Positions 14,110-24,832 of a DNA stretch of 64,000 bases are shown here, one piece after another. Below the pieces are notes generated by a model, which ran no database searches, was not told the DNA's origin, and saw nothing but the letters and a program-made list of their open reading frames with translations. The stretch is from Paragonimus skrjabini miyazakii (lineage: Eukaryota > Platyhelminthes > Trematoda > Plagiorchiida > Troglotrematidae). The stretch covers positions 30,907 through 94,906 of the forward strand of contig JTDE01001043.1 of assembly GCA_014338405.1 (NCBI GenBank), written 5' to 3'. The position numbers and the translations under genes were made by a program. Every line of letters begins with the position of its first letter. The stretch's first letter is position 1.

Positions 14110-14287
14110 ACGTAAGCTTCAGGACTTAGATTCTGGTTACACCATCTGCTGAATATTTGGAAGCTCGGTGTCTGTTTCGTGGTCGTTGACCACATGATGT
14201 GTTTTATGACTAGCGAACCGTAGGGCATTCGTCTCTGCATAATGTCCATGTGTTTGTGATTCGGTAGAATTAAGTCCGCGACATTTT
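14110..14287. other. 5' flank of the LINE remnant, not coding
   Basis: The reverse transcriptase similarity starts abruptly at about 14,288; the sequence just upstream does not continue the protein in any frame. The LINE copy is therefore truncated or replaced here. Confidence 0.4.
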
Positions 14288-15081
14288 GTGGTGATTTTGA
14301 TAATGTTTACTGATCTCAACAAGGCGTTTGATACTATGAGCCGTGAGGCATTACGGACAATGATTATAAAGTTTGGATATCCTCATAATTTCGTCAATTC
14401 AATTAAAATTGTACAAATAGGTATGGATATAAGGATACAACTGTGTGGATTGAAGTCTGACTGCTTTAAAATCGTCACTGGCGTGAAGCAAGGTTGTGCT
14501 TTAGCCCCAACCATATTTAGTGTATATTTGATCACAATGCTAACACTTACCATTCTTAATTCAGAAGACGGTGTTCAAGCTGAATACTGCTCGGACCGTC
14601 ACTTACTGACTATTAATAGTTTTGGCTCCCCAAGTCGGCTAGATACTTCGACTATGCGAATACAAGTATTTGTAGATGGTATTGTGCTGTTCGCCCATAA
14701 TGAAGATTAACTTCAGCGACCGGCCACAGTTTTCGGAATGATCTCCAAGTTTGCTTTAGATATCAACAAAGGCAAGACATTTTGTTCTTTTGAGCCATCT
14801 GCGGGAATGGTGCTGTGCTTACACCTGGAATCCACATCAATAACGACACTTTTGGCAGCTGTGCATGCTTCTACTTTGATGAGAATCTGTTAACAGATTT
14901 GTCTGTGGTCCGTGAGTTACGAGCTCGCGTAGCGCAGGCTATGGCTGCTTTCAGACATCCTGAAAAACGGCAGGCTGAAGATATAGACGAGGCTTCTTGT
15001 CTACCGTTTGATATTGCTGTCTACTTTATTGTATGGCAGGCAAAGTTTGAATATTGTGTCGGCGGAATGTGCGGTATCTAG
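14288..15081 (+). pseudogene. degenerate non-LTR retrotransposon reverse transcriptase (LINE)
   Basis: The first 140 codons (14,288-14,710) contain FTDLNKAFDTMSREALRTM, which is RT motif A with its catalytic aspartate, then GVKQGCALAPTIFSVYL, the motif B region typical of RTE/CR1-type LINEs. The position of the catalytic F/YADD box reads FVDG, so the second aspartate is gone. After a stop at about 14,708 the same protein continues (a KGKTF word near residue 160), and a frameshifted block at 14,815-15,081 resembles the thumb region with a VVRELRARVAQAMAAF segment. No endonuclease or 3' tail is visible. The clade cannot be fixed without a search. The copy is dead: stop, frameshift and lost active site. 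Confidence 0.75.
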
Positions 15082-15084
15082 GCT

Positions 15085-16860
15085 GCTTCAGCCTACAGTT
15101 TCAAAGGCGCCATTTTGGAAATAGATGATAAGACATAGTTCCGAACGCCGAATTACCTCAACGAGGAAATGTGGAGGAGTTCGAACTCATGTTGATGCCC
15201 AATCAGATTTATTCATTAAGTCAAATCCGTCAGATGACTAATGGAGGTTCATGAAAGGGCGAATAAAGAAAGATGAGCAAAACTTTATTGACCGGATGCT
15301 GTAATACCAAAATGTTGTCCATCTAAGTCATTCACTTTGAAATTTCGACGTTTGATCTTGGCAAAAATTAACATTCAAACGGACTTTCTGCAGCAGTGCT
15401 ATCCTGACGGTTCCTAGAAGGCTCAGCAAGCATCAGCTGCGCGGCGATGAGTTTAAGTGCGTGATTCTCGAAGGAACCATAAGCACTACAGTTCGTGGTG
15501 ATGGGAACGCTTGATATTGCGACGAATGAGATCGCGAAAGTGCTGGCCGTCTGGGATTCGTAGGTCGCTATCGTACTCACAGCACGCCATCACCCAGAAG
15601 ACGGCGAGTACGTTAGACACAAATGGGCTATATGAATCATGTATTTTTCGATCGTGTTAATCAATGGCCCGCGGTGTTTGATAACCATTCCGTTCTTTTT
15701 TCAGAAACGTGAGTCATGGTAATCCGTTACTTTTTCTTTCTTATAGCGTTGTTAATGCGCTGCATGTTGAAAGCTTTATTTAACTCCGGAGTCCAAGACT
15801 GAGATTATGCTTTTCTCCATAGTCCTTTCTAGAATGTGCTAATGTTATTTTACAGCGGGCTACTTCTTGTCTTATATTTTCAGTCTTTCTTCCATACTTA
15901 GATCTCGCCGTTGGAGTCTCTAGTCTTCGTCCTAACAGAGATGAGTGTTTCACTTTCACACTAGCCTGACATTTGGCAAACCAACATTGATCAGCTGCAC
16001 ACAAAGGCTTCCACACACACACGTTTCATGGTCTTATTTCTTCGGGCTTACGCTGGATACGTGGTATGTGACTGGAAAAGCCATTCGTTCAGGTCAAATC
16101 ACATGTAACGATTGTTATGCGCAGACATCCTGTAGCTTCGTTTACCATGATAGGTTAATCCGGAACTGCATGCAGCCAACCGGATACATGTGATCTAGTG
16201 GGGGTGAGTCATATTTAAATCACGCTGCTAACATTAATAAACGGTGGGTTCGTAGGTTGTTAAGTTGAGATGAGCTTGAATTGCAGCTTCTTTTCTTGAC
16301 AGTTCACGGCAGTCTTCAGACTCTACCGTCCGAATAGCTACGTCCAGTTATGGTGAAGTTCAACAATCAGGCTAGCAGTTCACGTAAAATACAAGCCAGA
16401 CAGCACAAGAACGACTCGATGCTTCGAAGCTAGAAGTATGTAATACACCCGGCACCATGGGCCTTGTGATTCTCTCAGATTTAGGTGGGGCTATTGCACA
16501 GCAAGTTCGGTCTAATATAATTATTAGCCACATCTTTATACACTCCATCTCCTGCTATTTTATACAACGCTTACACTGAATACATAATACTTATCGTAAC
16601 ATGACAGAAAATTACTGTTATAAAGGCTTTCTTTTGCATTTTTGTCATTCCCTTATAATTTTGATAGCAGATATATTTTTGTTGACAGTACTGACTTGCC
16701 ATTAATATTACTATTAGTGGCGATGTGCTCGTTAGCTAACCACGACTAGTATGGTAAATGATGGCAAGTAAGTGTTTTTTCATAATGTCTATCGTTATAG
16801 TGTATCACATCGTAATTAGAGTTAGAAGACAAATGGATTCATCAATAACTGATAGTTTGG
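15085..16860. other. no recognisable gene
   Basis: Short frames only. A 70-codon minus frame at 15,368-15,580 has no recognisable motif. A short AC run occurs near 16,014-16,022. I see no element boundary. Confidence 0.4.
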
Positions 16861-16867
16861 CACATTC

Positions 16868-17040
16868 ATGAGTTTAGATGAGACCCGATTATGGAAAATC
16901 ATGGCTTCGGCTGGATTCAAACCAGCGACAGAAACACTATGCCTCCACGTGACAAGCTTTCTATCAGCCGAGCTACATAGCCACGCCACGAGCTCGAAAC
17001 TTTCACATTCAGACTCGGTTGCATACCCGTCCCTCTCTCT
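16868..17040 (-). repeat. second tRNA-like SINE family, copy 2
   Basis: On minus, TGGCTATGTAGCTCGGCTG resembles a tRNA 5' half with A box, and GCTGGTTTGAATCCAGC forms a perfect T arm (5-bp stem, 7-nt loop) that includes the B box. The first five and last five bases (TGGCT and AGCCA) can pair as an acceptor stem. The middle is too long for a standard tRNA, and the downstream GGGTCTC word matches the 11.3 kb copy, so I call it a SINE rather than a functional tRNA. Confidence 0.6.
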
Positions 17041-17186
17041 CTCATGTGGAATCCAGCGAATGATCCAGGGTATCGGCTGCCCCGACAGGATTTCTCGAAC
17101 AGTTCACGCTGGAATTCATCAACGCCACTGTTAAACATAGAAATTGTATTACTAATGATGAGGTTCAGGGAGTTTGACCAATTCGT

Positions 17187-17346
17187 ACTCAACACCACTC
17201 ACAACTGACCACAGCCTTCACACTCAGATAAACCTTTCAGTTGGCGGACTTCGAAAGGAAGCACTAGACTCGAGCCTCGGCCTTACTGGGGACTGTTGGT
17301 AGTACGTATCCTCTTCCGGACTGGAATTTGCACTCTGACCCTCACA
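17187..17346 (-). repeat. hammerhead SINE, decayed fragment
   Basis: The tail, ribozyme region and traces of the B-box region are recognisable on minus, ending before a clear A box. The ribozyme part (17,262-17,305) keeps the CTCGAGTCTAGTG 3' half, but the 5' core reads CCAACAG and GAAAC reads GAGGC. Confidence 0.6.
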
Positions 17347-17349
17347 CTT

Positions 17350-19205
17350 TTGAAACTAACCTGTTAACCACAATGTCTGTGATGGAACTGTTATCGGATG
17401 GATTCTTGTTAATCTGTTGTTCCGTGCAATTATTCAATATTTTGTGATCCGTTTGATGAGGAAGCCAACCAGAAGTCACAGCAGTAGGCCCGCTGTGTGA
17501 GGCTTTCTTTAGGAACAGAAAGTCCAAATTCCACTGGCGAGAGCGTCATAGGTTTCAAAAGCAGGCGGCAAAAATAGTCATCAATTAACAAGCAAGATGA
17601 CAGTCCTTTTAGTGAAAAAGACCATCGGTTTACCATCGTGAGCTGCCGATCTCCAGGTTAGTTTAGTCAGCTACGTGCTGGCGTCATCTGTTACGCAACA
17701 TTCATCTGATGACTATGTGATGCAACTGACGAGAGATAATGGTTAGATATAGGAAATAACGCTTTTTTCTTCTGGTATACCACGTTGCAACTAATCGCGT
17801 ACAGTGGGAAAAAGGTTGGAGGAGTGCTTCCCTTCACAATGTACAGTTCCTCAGAGGAATAGGTCTCCTTTAAGAGTGGAAGCCACAATGGGGAACCTGC
17901 ACGTAAATGAGGGGACGCGATAGATGAAACATCTGGATGGAGAGGAGATCAGAATGGAAACCGCTTGTTTCCCCAGACACGAGAAAAGCGTTGCTGACTG
18001 CTTAACTGCGTGCTATCAAAATGAAAACAGTATGTCTGACAAGACGGACGGAGAGGTCATCTTGAAGCTGGTTCTGCTTGTGGTTGAACAAAGACAGTGT
18101 GAACATGTTTTTTTTGGGGGTAGCAAACTTCAGTTGAGGTCTATCATTTTGAGACAGGTACTATAAACTTAATGGCATCGTCAAACTCTATGGTATTACT
18201 GAGCTACCCAGTGCATGATGGGCCCTACTAGTTAACCGAGTCATGAGAGACATAAGAGCATCTTTCAAGAGAAACGCATTCTAGTGGTTATCGCGACAAT
18301 TAAAATGCAGTAACGTCAACTACCACGAGATTTTCAGTAACCGCATGAAGTACTTGTCAAAATGTAATAACAGTTATGACAGGTATGACATTGCTGATAT
18401 GGTTCATCGCCACCAAGCCTACTTATGTCAGTAATATTTTTCATGGATTTTTTTCTGAACATTCTCCAAGATTCCAAAACATTATAAACTAACGCACCAA
18501 CTTTTGCACATCAATCATTTTGTTACTCAATCTTCTATCTGAAACTCTGAAAACTAAGCATCCGGTCTTTTCATTTTATCGCCTTGGCCAGTGACATTCA
18601 TTTCGGATTATACTGTCACCGTGACCGAAACCAAAGGACTTCTGCGCACAGTAAACACCACTAGCGGCTTGCGCTGCACCGTCTGTAGTTTCAGTGATAC
18701 AACACCTATCCAGTGTAAACCCAAAGGAATAATATCAGGAAGCGTAGGAATGAGACCCTTGTATACAGCCCGACAGTAGTGGTTAGTTAATTGATTAGCC
18801 AGCAAGAAACTGGAAAACATAACTGTCAGAAAATGAACAGAGACACACTACAAGGGTTTAGACCTAAAGTGGAAAGAAAATATGAAAAATATAATGCAAG
18901 AAGCAAGCCACTTTAGGAGTACACAACATTGAACGCTAGAAAAGGTTGGGAGGAAAAACAAAATTCAAAATAAGATTGAAAAACAAACGAAACATTCATC
19001 ATACAAAGCATTAAACAAAGTGGAAGGAAAGGAAAGGCAGAAAGCCAAAATGATTCAGATTTCTGAAAAAGAGAACAGGTGATTTGTCAAGCGGCCGTGG
19101 TTTTTGGTCGATGTGAACAGCAATAAAAAACGGATAGAACTTATATGATCTACATGAGCCTGACCTCCTCGTTGTCTCTTGATCGACTGTCTAGTATGAA
19201 TACAC
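17350..19205. other. no recognisable gene
   Basis: Short frames only. The 18,830-19,060 part is purine-rich on the plus strand (AAAGAAAA-type words) and may be low-complexity sequence. No transposon protein motif was seen. Confidence 0.4.
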
Positions 19206-19209
19206 ATAA

Positions 19210-19510
19210 ATTGAACATCGTCCATAAGTGATCGCAGCTGCCGCATTCCATAAACCCTGTATTCGACCCCTTTCGCAAAAACGCACTAGAATCGAGTGTC
19301 GCCCTCAGTATAGCTCGTCAGTAATGCATATCCTCTCCACGGCCGGCCACGCTTTCTTGAAGCAACCATGTTGACCACTGCGCCTTTGACCTCACATTAG
19401 GCACGACCGAATTATCATATGTGAACGCTCAACCACTTTCGCTTGTGAGTAATGTTCAGGTTGCCCGATCATCTCGAGAGGAGACGCGGTTGCTGTTCGT
19501 TAACTTCACT
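19210..19510 (-). repeat. hammerhead SINE, long copy
   Basis: The order on minus is head (TTAACGAACAGC to TTCACATATGATAATTCGG), CGTGCCTAATGTGAGGTCAA, tRNA-like part, ribozyme and tail (GCAGCTGCGATCACTTATGG). Sequence upstream of the tRNA-like part is shared with the copies at 22.98, 23.2 and 25.6 kb, which shows that the family unit is longer than the tRNA-plus-tail portion. Confidence 0.8.
19284..19326 (-). ncRNA. type I hammerhead ribozyme remnant
   Basis: The 5' core CTGACGA is intact and stem I can form (CATTA with TAGTG). The 3' core reads GACAC instead of GAAAC, the cleavage triplet reads TTC instead of GTC, and stem II has one internal mismatch. It is predicted inactive. Confidence 0.65.
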
Positions 19511-19904
19511 CACCTTAACGATTCTTTCAGTAATTAGACTTATTTTGGCATTATGTGATCGTTGTCATTCAAATTCATTCACTCTTATCATCACGACCAA
19601 AATGCCCATCATCGATTAACTCTGTTCTATCATTTAAACTCTCCTCGTGTTTACAAATTGATGGTAAATGGTTCTTATGATAACAAAAAGTCATATAATT
19701 TCTGACACTTATTTCCAGCCCGTAAAATTATGTTCCGTATAGATAACCGTTTAAGTTCAAGACCAGATTGTTTGCGTGAAACTTGAGATTGTGACATGTT
19801 TTGGAGATTATTTCTACAGAAATTCCACACTTATTTAACTAGTCCCATTTGACCTAGATATGTGTTTGGTAGTTTCTGTCTAATACATTTCACTACGTAA
19901 GGTC

Positions 19905-20002
19905 TGAGCTTTCATTGGTTAGTGAGTTTTAGGGAACAGTAAACAAAACGTAGTTCCAAATGTGATTGGTGACTTCTTCCCAGTAAGATAACGCTAAAAA
20001 TG
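19905..20002 (+). promoter_or_regulatory. putative promoter-proximal region of the USP gene
   Basis: Two ATTGG words (inverted CCAAT) lie at 19,914 and 19,965, about 50 bp apart and 150-200 bp before the USP start codon. A pyrimidine-rich CTTCTTCCCAG at 19,972-19,983 could be a splice or trans-splice acceptor. No TATA box is evident. This is positional inference only. Confidence 0.25.
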
Positions 20003-20176
20003 ACCTTCAAAAATTGCAAACCAAAGCCGGAAAGGATATACCATTATTTGTGTACGTCAAAAGTAGTAACAGAAAATACTTTTTGTCAACCGAACACTGG
20101 TTTGCAACGAACATGGAGGAAGTTGACTACAGTGGATTTTTGCGACCTACGACATCTGGTGCCAGATCCGTACTGA
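20000..20176 (+). other. upstream ORF overlapping the USP start
   Basis: An ATG at 20,000 with A at -3 opens a 58-codon frame, out of phase with the USP gene, that ends at TGA 20,174-20,176, beyond the USP start at 20,113. If the 5' UTR includes 20,000, this overlapping uORF would reduce translation of the USP. If the transcript begins later, or is trans-spliced downstream of 20,000, it is irrelevant. Confidence 0.35.
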
Positions 20177-20622
20177 TTGCCGTAGACGGTTCGGAACATT
20201 CAAAGAATGCATTTGACCACTATCTAAAGTGGTTAGTTCGTCCCGACGATTTAGTTACAATCTACCACGCTATTGAACCTGTATCATTACCCTCTATGTC
20301 CATAAACAACCTTGGAACCGTACCAACTGACGAATGGTCTAAAATTCTTCAGGACAACTTAAAACGTGTGAAACAGCTGGAATCGGACTACTGTAGAGAT
20401 TGTCACGCGAAGAATTTAAATTATCAGTTCCTCTACGAAGCTGTGGACCAAATAGGAGCAGCGATCGTCGCTATGGCTGAGAAATACCATGTTCGACTTT
20501 TGATCGTCGGTACTCGTGGTTTGAGTGCTTTACGTCGTACGATTATGGGAAGTGTCAGTGATTATGTGCTTCATCACTCCAGTACGGCAGTATGTGTCAT
20601 TCCGCATAAAACGGAAACTTAG
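20113..20622 (+). CDS. universal stress protein, ATP-binding (UspA-like) type
   Basis: This is a 169-residue protein with one complete USP domain. Near residue 15 it has VLIAVDGSEHSKNAF, the first strand with the aspartate that contacts adenine in this family. Near residues 133-150 it has VGTRGLSALRRTIMGS, which fits the G-2X-G-9X-G(S/T) nucleotide-binding signature exactly, and it ends with the strand AVCVIPH. Such proteins are soluble stress-response ATP binders and are multicopy in trematodes. The ATG at 20,113 has A at -3 and G at +4 and precedes the conserved domain by about 14 residues. The frame is open upstream to a TAA at 19,984, but that extension has no ATG. The CDS has no intron, so it is either a single-exon gene or an intact retrocopy; retroelements surround it. 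There is no canonical AATAAA in the next 150 bp. Confidence 0.9.
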   Translation: MEEVDYSGFLRPTTSGARSVLIAVDGSEHSKNAFDHYLKWLVRPDDLVTIYHAIEPVSLPSMSINNLGTVPTDEWSKILQDNLKRVKQLESDYCRDCHAKNLNYQFLYEAVDQIGAAIVAMAEKYHVRLLIVGTRGLSALRRTIMGSVSDYVLHHSSTAVCVIPHKTET

Positions 20623-20639
20623 CTTTCGTCTAGTTTCGT

Positions 20640-22765
20640 GCTGATATACAACCATCGATCGTCTTGACCAATTTTATAGCACAGGTAACCCAATAATTAC
20701 CGTACTTTATGTAGCAAACAATCTACTCTGAACTATTTTGGTTCACTGTTTGTCTCTAATGCTGTTAGTTTTACATAAAATTGATTGTTCTCTTTGTATT
20801 TTGTTTAACTCGCTTGGTAACAGTCTGGTTTCCTACATACTTAAGGCAATTTGTCAAGCAACTCTTACTATCTCGAAACCTTTTACGTTGTCTTATGATA
20901 ACAACATGCGTTGTTGTTTATATTTGTGTTATGGTTTTTTTAAATGAATTGTTTCCAATTTCATCTCAGTTTGCTTAGCTACTGTGTGGACATTCGAAAA
21001 CTTTGCACAAAGTCTATTTCCTTGGCTGTCGAACTTGTACTAAGTATATTGATCATTCACAAATATGGATCACTCGATGTGGTCATTTTCATTGGCGCAT
21101 AGTTCGTTTGCAGACGTTGGGCACTTGATCGGACTTTAGTGGTATCAACCAATGATACCGTGGAAGCAATGGGCGACTGTCCATCTTCTAGGTGACTGGC
21201 AAATTCGGGTTGCATCCAGAGGTGGGTCTGCGATCATGTCAATGAGTTATTGACTGATAGGTTTACGTTTTGGTGGTTGGTTCGAGGTTGAGGTTTCAGC
21301 CACGATGATCTCTGCTACATATCTTGCAGTACTTTCGTTCGGAATCACATGCGAGAGAGGAGATATCATCGGTTGCTGGGATGAAGAACTTGAGCGTCTC
21401 TTATCATATTGGCATGTAAAACTACTCGAATTCACCGAGTTGGTTGTGAATACAGTCCAACAGCCATCTGCACACACACGCCCATCATTCTGACTTCAGT
21501 ATTCTGTCGTCACATGCTACCACTTCACAACAACAGACCTGTAATCTGTGTAATACTGTGCCCTGCCATGATGGATCACAGCACGCTGTTCAGGCATGTT
21601 GAATTTGTCACCATTATCGTCTGACTCTGGATCAGTTGACTCGGCAAGATGGCATCACATCAATTGTGTTTAGGTGATCCATCAATGAGTCTAACACATC
21701 GAGTGTCAAATAGAACTAACAAGTTTTGTGTAGGTAACTCAAAACGCCAAATTATAAATATTACAAATTTCTTTCGAACAAGGATAAGGTGTTGGATATT
21801 GTCTTTTCTTAGCATCAAAGGTTTCAGATCACCACATTTTAATGCCACAGAAAACATTTTGGATGGATTAGATCCGTACTCCCAACGAAGATGATGGGTT
21901 GCCCTCACCGAAGCTTGCTCCCGTCGATGAACCCTACTCAGGGCAAAAAATTGTGATTGAAGAAAGTCTTACATTGATGTGAACTTGTTAAACGTGGAAG
22001 AATTGTACTTCTGTTAGGCATCGCACATGTCTACTCATTAGATTTTTAGCATACTCAAAATACTAGTCACACCTATTACAATTGTGTCTCATGTAATAAA
22101 CATACTATGCAATATGTCACTTGCACATATTCGTGTGATTATGACCGCACGGTGAGCACAATTCATGTTGATGCAATAACGCTCATTTGTCCGTTGGTTT
22201 TGATAGCTCTTCACTTTATTTACTAACTTGATGATTTCACCCGTAAGCACTCATTGGCCATAATCACCCATAAACTGCTTGGTTGGGTAACGCTCTTTTT
22301 GACATGAATAACTGACCCGCCATATAGTACAGGTCGTACATCAATCTTAGGGTACTGTCCATTTATGGTGGGCGGTAGCAAATTGCAACAGCAGTAAATG
22401 ATCGTTAAAAATGCATTATAATTTTACAACCAGGAACGCAGGTTTTCTAGGCTATGACGTCCAAACTTACGTCTTTCAAGATATTTAATGCACCGGAAAT
22501 AAAAATGAAAAATTGCTACCATACGTGAATCCAGGATTTCAATTAAGCGTTGAGTGTGTGGTCACAGCTCACTAATGCTGTGGTCTGTAAGTAAATATTT
22601 GCCCGTCAGTGAAAGACTTTTGGGTGACTAAACGAAAGTCAATTTACCGATCAAAGGTTCGGGGCTGCAGACCATTCACTGATGCAAGTTTTTATGGCAA
22701 GACATCCACATGACCTAACTTATCAAGAAACCGATGAGCAGTAGGCAGTTTTGGTAGTTAATACA
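20640..22765. other. USP 3' flank and intergenic DNA, no recognisable gene
   Basis: The first 350 bp are T-rich and may hold the USP 3' UTR. Beyond that only short frames occur, up to 82 codons around 21,650-21,908 on both strands, with no motif. A GGTTCGGGGCTGCAG word near 22,660 resembles a B box but lacks a convincing partner A box. Confidence 0.4.
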
Positions 22766-22768
22766 AAT

Positions 22769-23025
22769 TGAACGTCACTCACAATTGATCGGAGCTTTCG
22801 CATTCAGATAGATTTTCCAGCCAGCCTCTTTCGAAAAGAAGCACTAGACTCGGGTTTCGCTCTCATTAGAGCTTGTCAGTAATGCATATCCTCTCCACGG
22901 CCGGGACTAGAACTCTGGTTACACTTTGCTTTCATGAGGTAACCGTGTTGACCACTGCGCCACTAACCTCACATTAGGCACGACCAAATTATCATATGTG
23001 AACGCGCAACCACTTTCGTTCGTGA
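22769..23025 (-). repeat. hammerhead SINE, minus member of a head-to-head pair
   Basis: The unit runs tail, ribozyme, B-box region, A-box region and head when read left to right on plus. Its head (22,968-23,025) is the inverted copy of 23,202-23,259 in the plus unit to the right, with few mismatches over 58 bp, so the two units diverge from a shared centre. Confidence 0.85.
22842..22884 (-). ncRNA. type I hammerhead ribozyme, one core change from consensus
   Basis: Stem I CATTA/TAGTG pairs throughout with one wobble. Stem II GCTCT-AATG-AGAGC is perfect. The 3' core GAAAC, the loop CCGA and the cleavage triplet GTC are intact. The 5' core reads CTGACAA, that is G8 to A, and G8 is catalytic. 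This is the best preserved fold in the window, but it should be inactive or very slow. Confidence 0.8.
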
Positions 23026-23044
23026 TCTGTATGAACATCAAAAT

Positions 23045-23495
23045 TCTCCACCACTCATCAGTAATCAAAATACCGCTCGATAAGTCAACGATTTCTGTGA
23101 TTTCAACTTGGAAAGAAGTCCTAGTTGATGGGTCATCGATTGGAGTTAACAAGACAGTTAATGTGTCTCCTCTCGAGAAGATCGGGTGACCTGATCATTA
23201 CTAACAAACGAATGTGGTTGAGAGTTCACATATGATAATTCGGTCGTGCCTAATGTGAGGTTAAGGACGCAGTGGTCAACACGGTTGTATCATGAAAGCA
23301 AAGCGTTGCCGGAGTTCTGGTCCCGGTCGTGACAAGGATATACACTACAAGCGGGCTCTAACAAAAGCGAAACTTGAGTCTAGTGCTTCTTTCTGAAAGG
23401 GATCGACTGGAATTTTTATGGGAATGTGAAAGTTGCGAGTAATTGGGAGTGATGTTAAATCTATATGAAAACCGAAATCCCTTACTACTCATCAG
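23045..23495 (+). repeat. hammerhead SINE, plus member of the pair, subfamily with altered core
   Basis: This is the longest single unit: an upstream half (CCACTCATCAGTAATC, GATTGGAGTTAACAAGACAG, head), the tRNA-like part with GGACGCAGTGGTCAACACGG and GAGTTCTGGTCCCGG, the ribozyme region, and a tail to CTACTCATCAGCAG. The tail abuts the minus-strand PLE remnant at 23.5 kb. It is closest to the 13.6 kb copy. Confidence 0.85.
23343..23385 (+). ncRNA. type I hammerhead ribozyme remnant (5' core lost)
   Basis: CACTA/TAGTG stem I, GAAAC, loop TTGA and GTC are intact. The 5' core is CAAGCGG as at 13,669 rather than CTGACGA. Stem II is weakened (GCTCT-AACA-AAAGC). Confidence 0.7.
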
Positions 23496-23617
23496 CAGTC
23501 GAATACTATTTGTTTCGGCAACAGCTAACATTCGGAATCTCTTCATTTTTGATCGATTCCTTGGCACTCGGTAGACCATTTGGAAAGCATCTTCCTTACT
23601 AACAGAATGATTAGAGT

Positions 23618-23815
23618 CTATCGAATTAGCAACAACCGCACTTGAAACCGTTTTAATCGCACCATTGTTCTACCACACACAATGATGTTCACGCACTCTG
23701 TCAGATAATCGCCTTGTAGTACGAACAATGTACGATGCTTCACATGAGCACGTAAATAGGTGGTTGTAGAACATTTAAGTTTATTTTCGAGTGTTGAACG
23801 GAGGCTCATGCACAA
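23618..23815 (-). pseudogene. PLE linker remnant between RT and nuclease
   Basis: The segment LFVLQGDYLT near residue 30 lines up with VYIELPFKGDTSSLRTTKSL of the 50-52.6 kb PLE copy, the conserved LPF-GD linker. Identity is low. The frame ends at a stop before any YIG motif. Confidence 0.4.
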
Positions 23816-24104
23816 TTGAGTTTCGACTGATTTTCTGAACTTTCTTCAGATAACTTCAGCCACGTGATTTCCCTTGAAAACAAGATTAATAAACGCAAGT
23901 TTTCTGTTCACAGAGGACGGCTTAATTTTCAACTCTACCGTCTGTATCGCCTACTGAACGAAATGCATCGGGTAGCCATTCTGCATGAACACTTCTTGTA
24001 GTAAGTCTAGCTCAGCTTGTAAAGTGTCAGCAATGCAGATCTTAAAAGACCTACTTGTCAGATATCGCATGAGGTTTCGCTTTTGGTTTTGCATAACGAA
24101 ACTG

Positions 24105-24587
24105 TCAACGTAAATGCACATTTTGTTGGATCGGAACGTCTGCTCTTGTTGCTACGTCAACATCCAAAAAACTTCTTTGGCCATTGTTGTCTGACTCCTT
24201 GAGAAATTTACTACCGTTATGGGCTAATTTAAAAGCTGCCATAACTCTGACCATGTCAGAATCCTCATTGACGACGCAAAAAATATCATCAACATAACGT
24301 TTTAAAAATGTAACTCGTTTAGTGATGGCACATAATTGATTAGTCTCCAGTTTGCTCATGAAAATGTCAGCTAACAGTGGACCTAGAGGCGAGCCCATTG
24401 CCAATTTATTTCTCTGTAGGTGGACGGCATTACTGAGCAGAAACCGAACGTTACTAGTACAAGGCAGCAAGAGATTTCTCAGTTCACTTTTTGGGATGCC
24501 CACGTGTCTCTTGTTACGTTCGATATAGTCGCAAAAAATTGCCAGTTTTCTCTTGTACAGGCACGTTTGCAAATAATGAAACGACAC
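24105..24587 (-). pseudogene. PLE reverse transcriptase, palm domain
   Basis: This 160-codon block carries LAMGSPLGPLLADIFM, the PLE RT finger-palm motif, KRYVDDIFCV with both catalytic aspartates, and SFLDVDV. All main RT motifs are intact, unlike most copies here, but the frame is closed on both sides and the nuclease is missing. Its preceding segment is in the frame at 24,635-24,832. Confidence 0.8.
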
Positions 24588-24634
24588 CGAATGAGAACAT
24601 TCCCTGGTTGTTTAGGTTCAGGTCTTGGACTGCG

Positions 24635-24832
24635 TCAATAAAATGAAGTGTCCCGGAGACCGTGTTTCGCTAGTTCCAGCCTGAATGGTTCGAGCAGACC
24701 GGCAAGCCATTTGGCCAGAGCGTGATAAGGCAAGTTGCACATATCTAAAATTGGTCTCATAAGCAAACTTGCTTTGTACACTCCGGACAGACCGTATAAT
24801 CTCGGGTTTATTTTTTCAGTAAGACGGATCAA
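24635..24832 (-). pseudogene. PLE reverse transcriptase, N-terminal part
   Basis: It contains LTEKINPRLYGLSGVYKASL followed by MRPILDMCNLPYHALAKWLA, matching the PLE pattern YGLPK-HKP..LRPI......H.LA.WL seen intact near 51.2 kb. The expected PK-HKPG positions are mutated to SGVYKAS. It joins the palm block after a short gap. Confidence 0.7.

Noticed and set aside
20014..20112. N-terminal extension of the USP frame by 33 codons
   Set aside because: The frame is open there but begins with TTG and has no ATG; the first ATG with good context is at 20,113, which fits the usual domain length.
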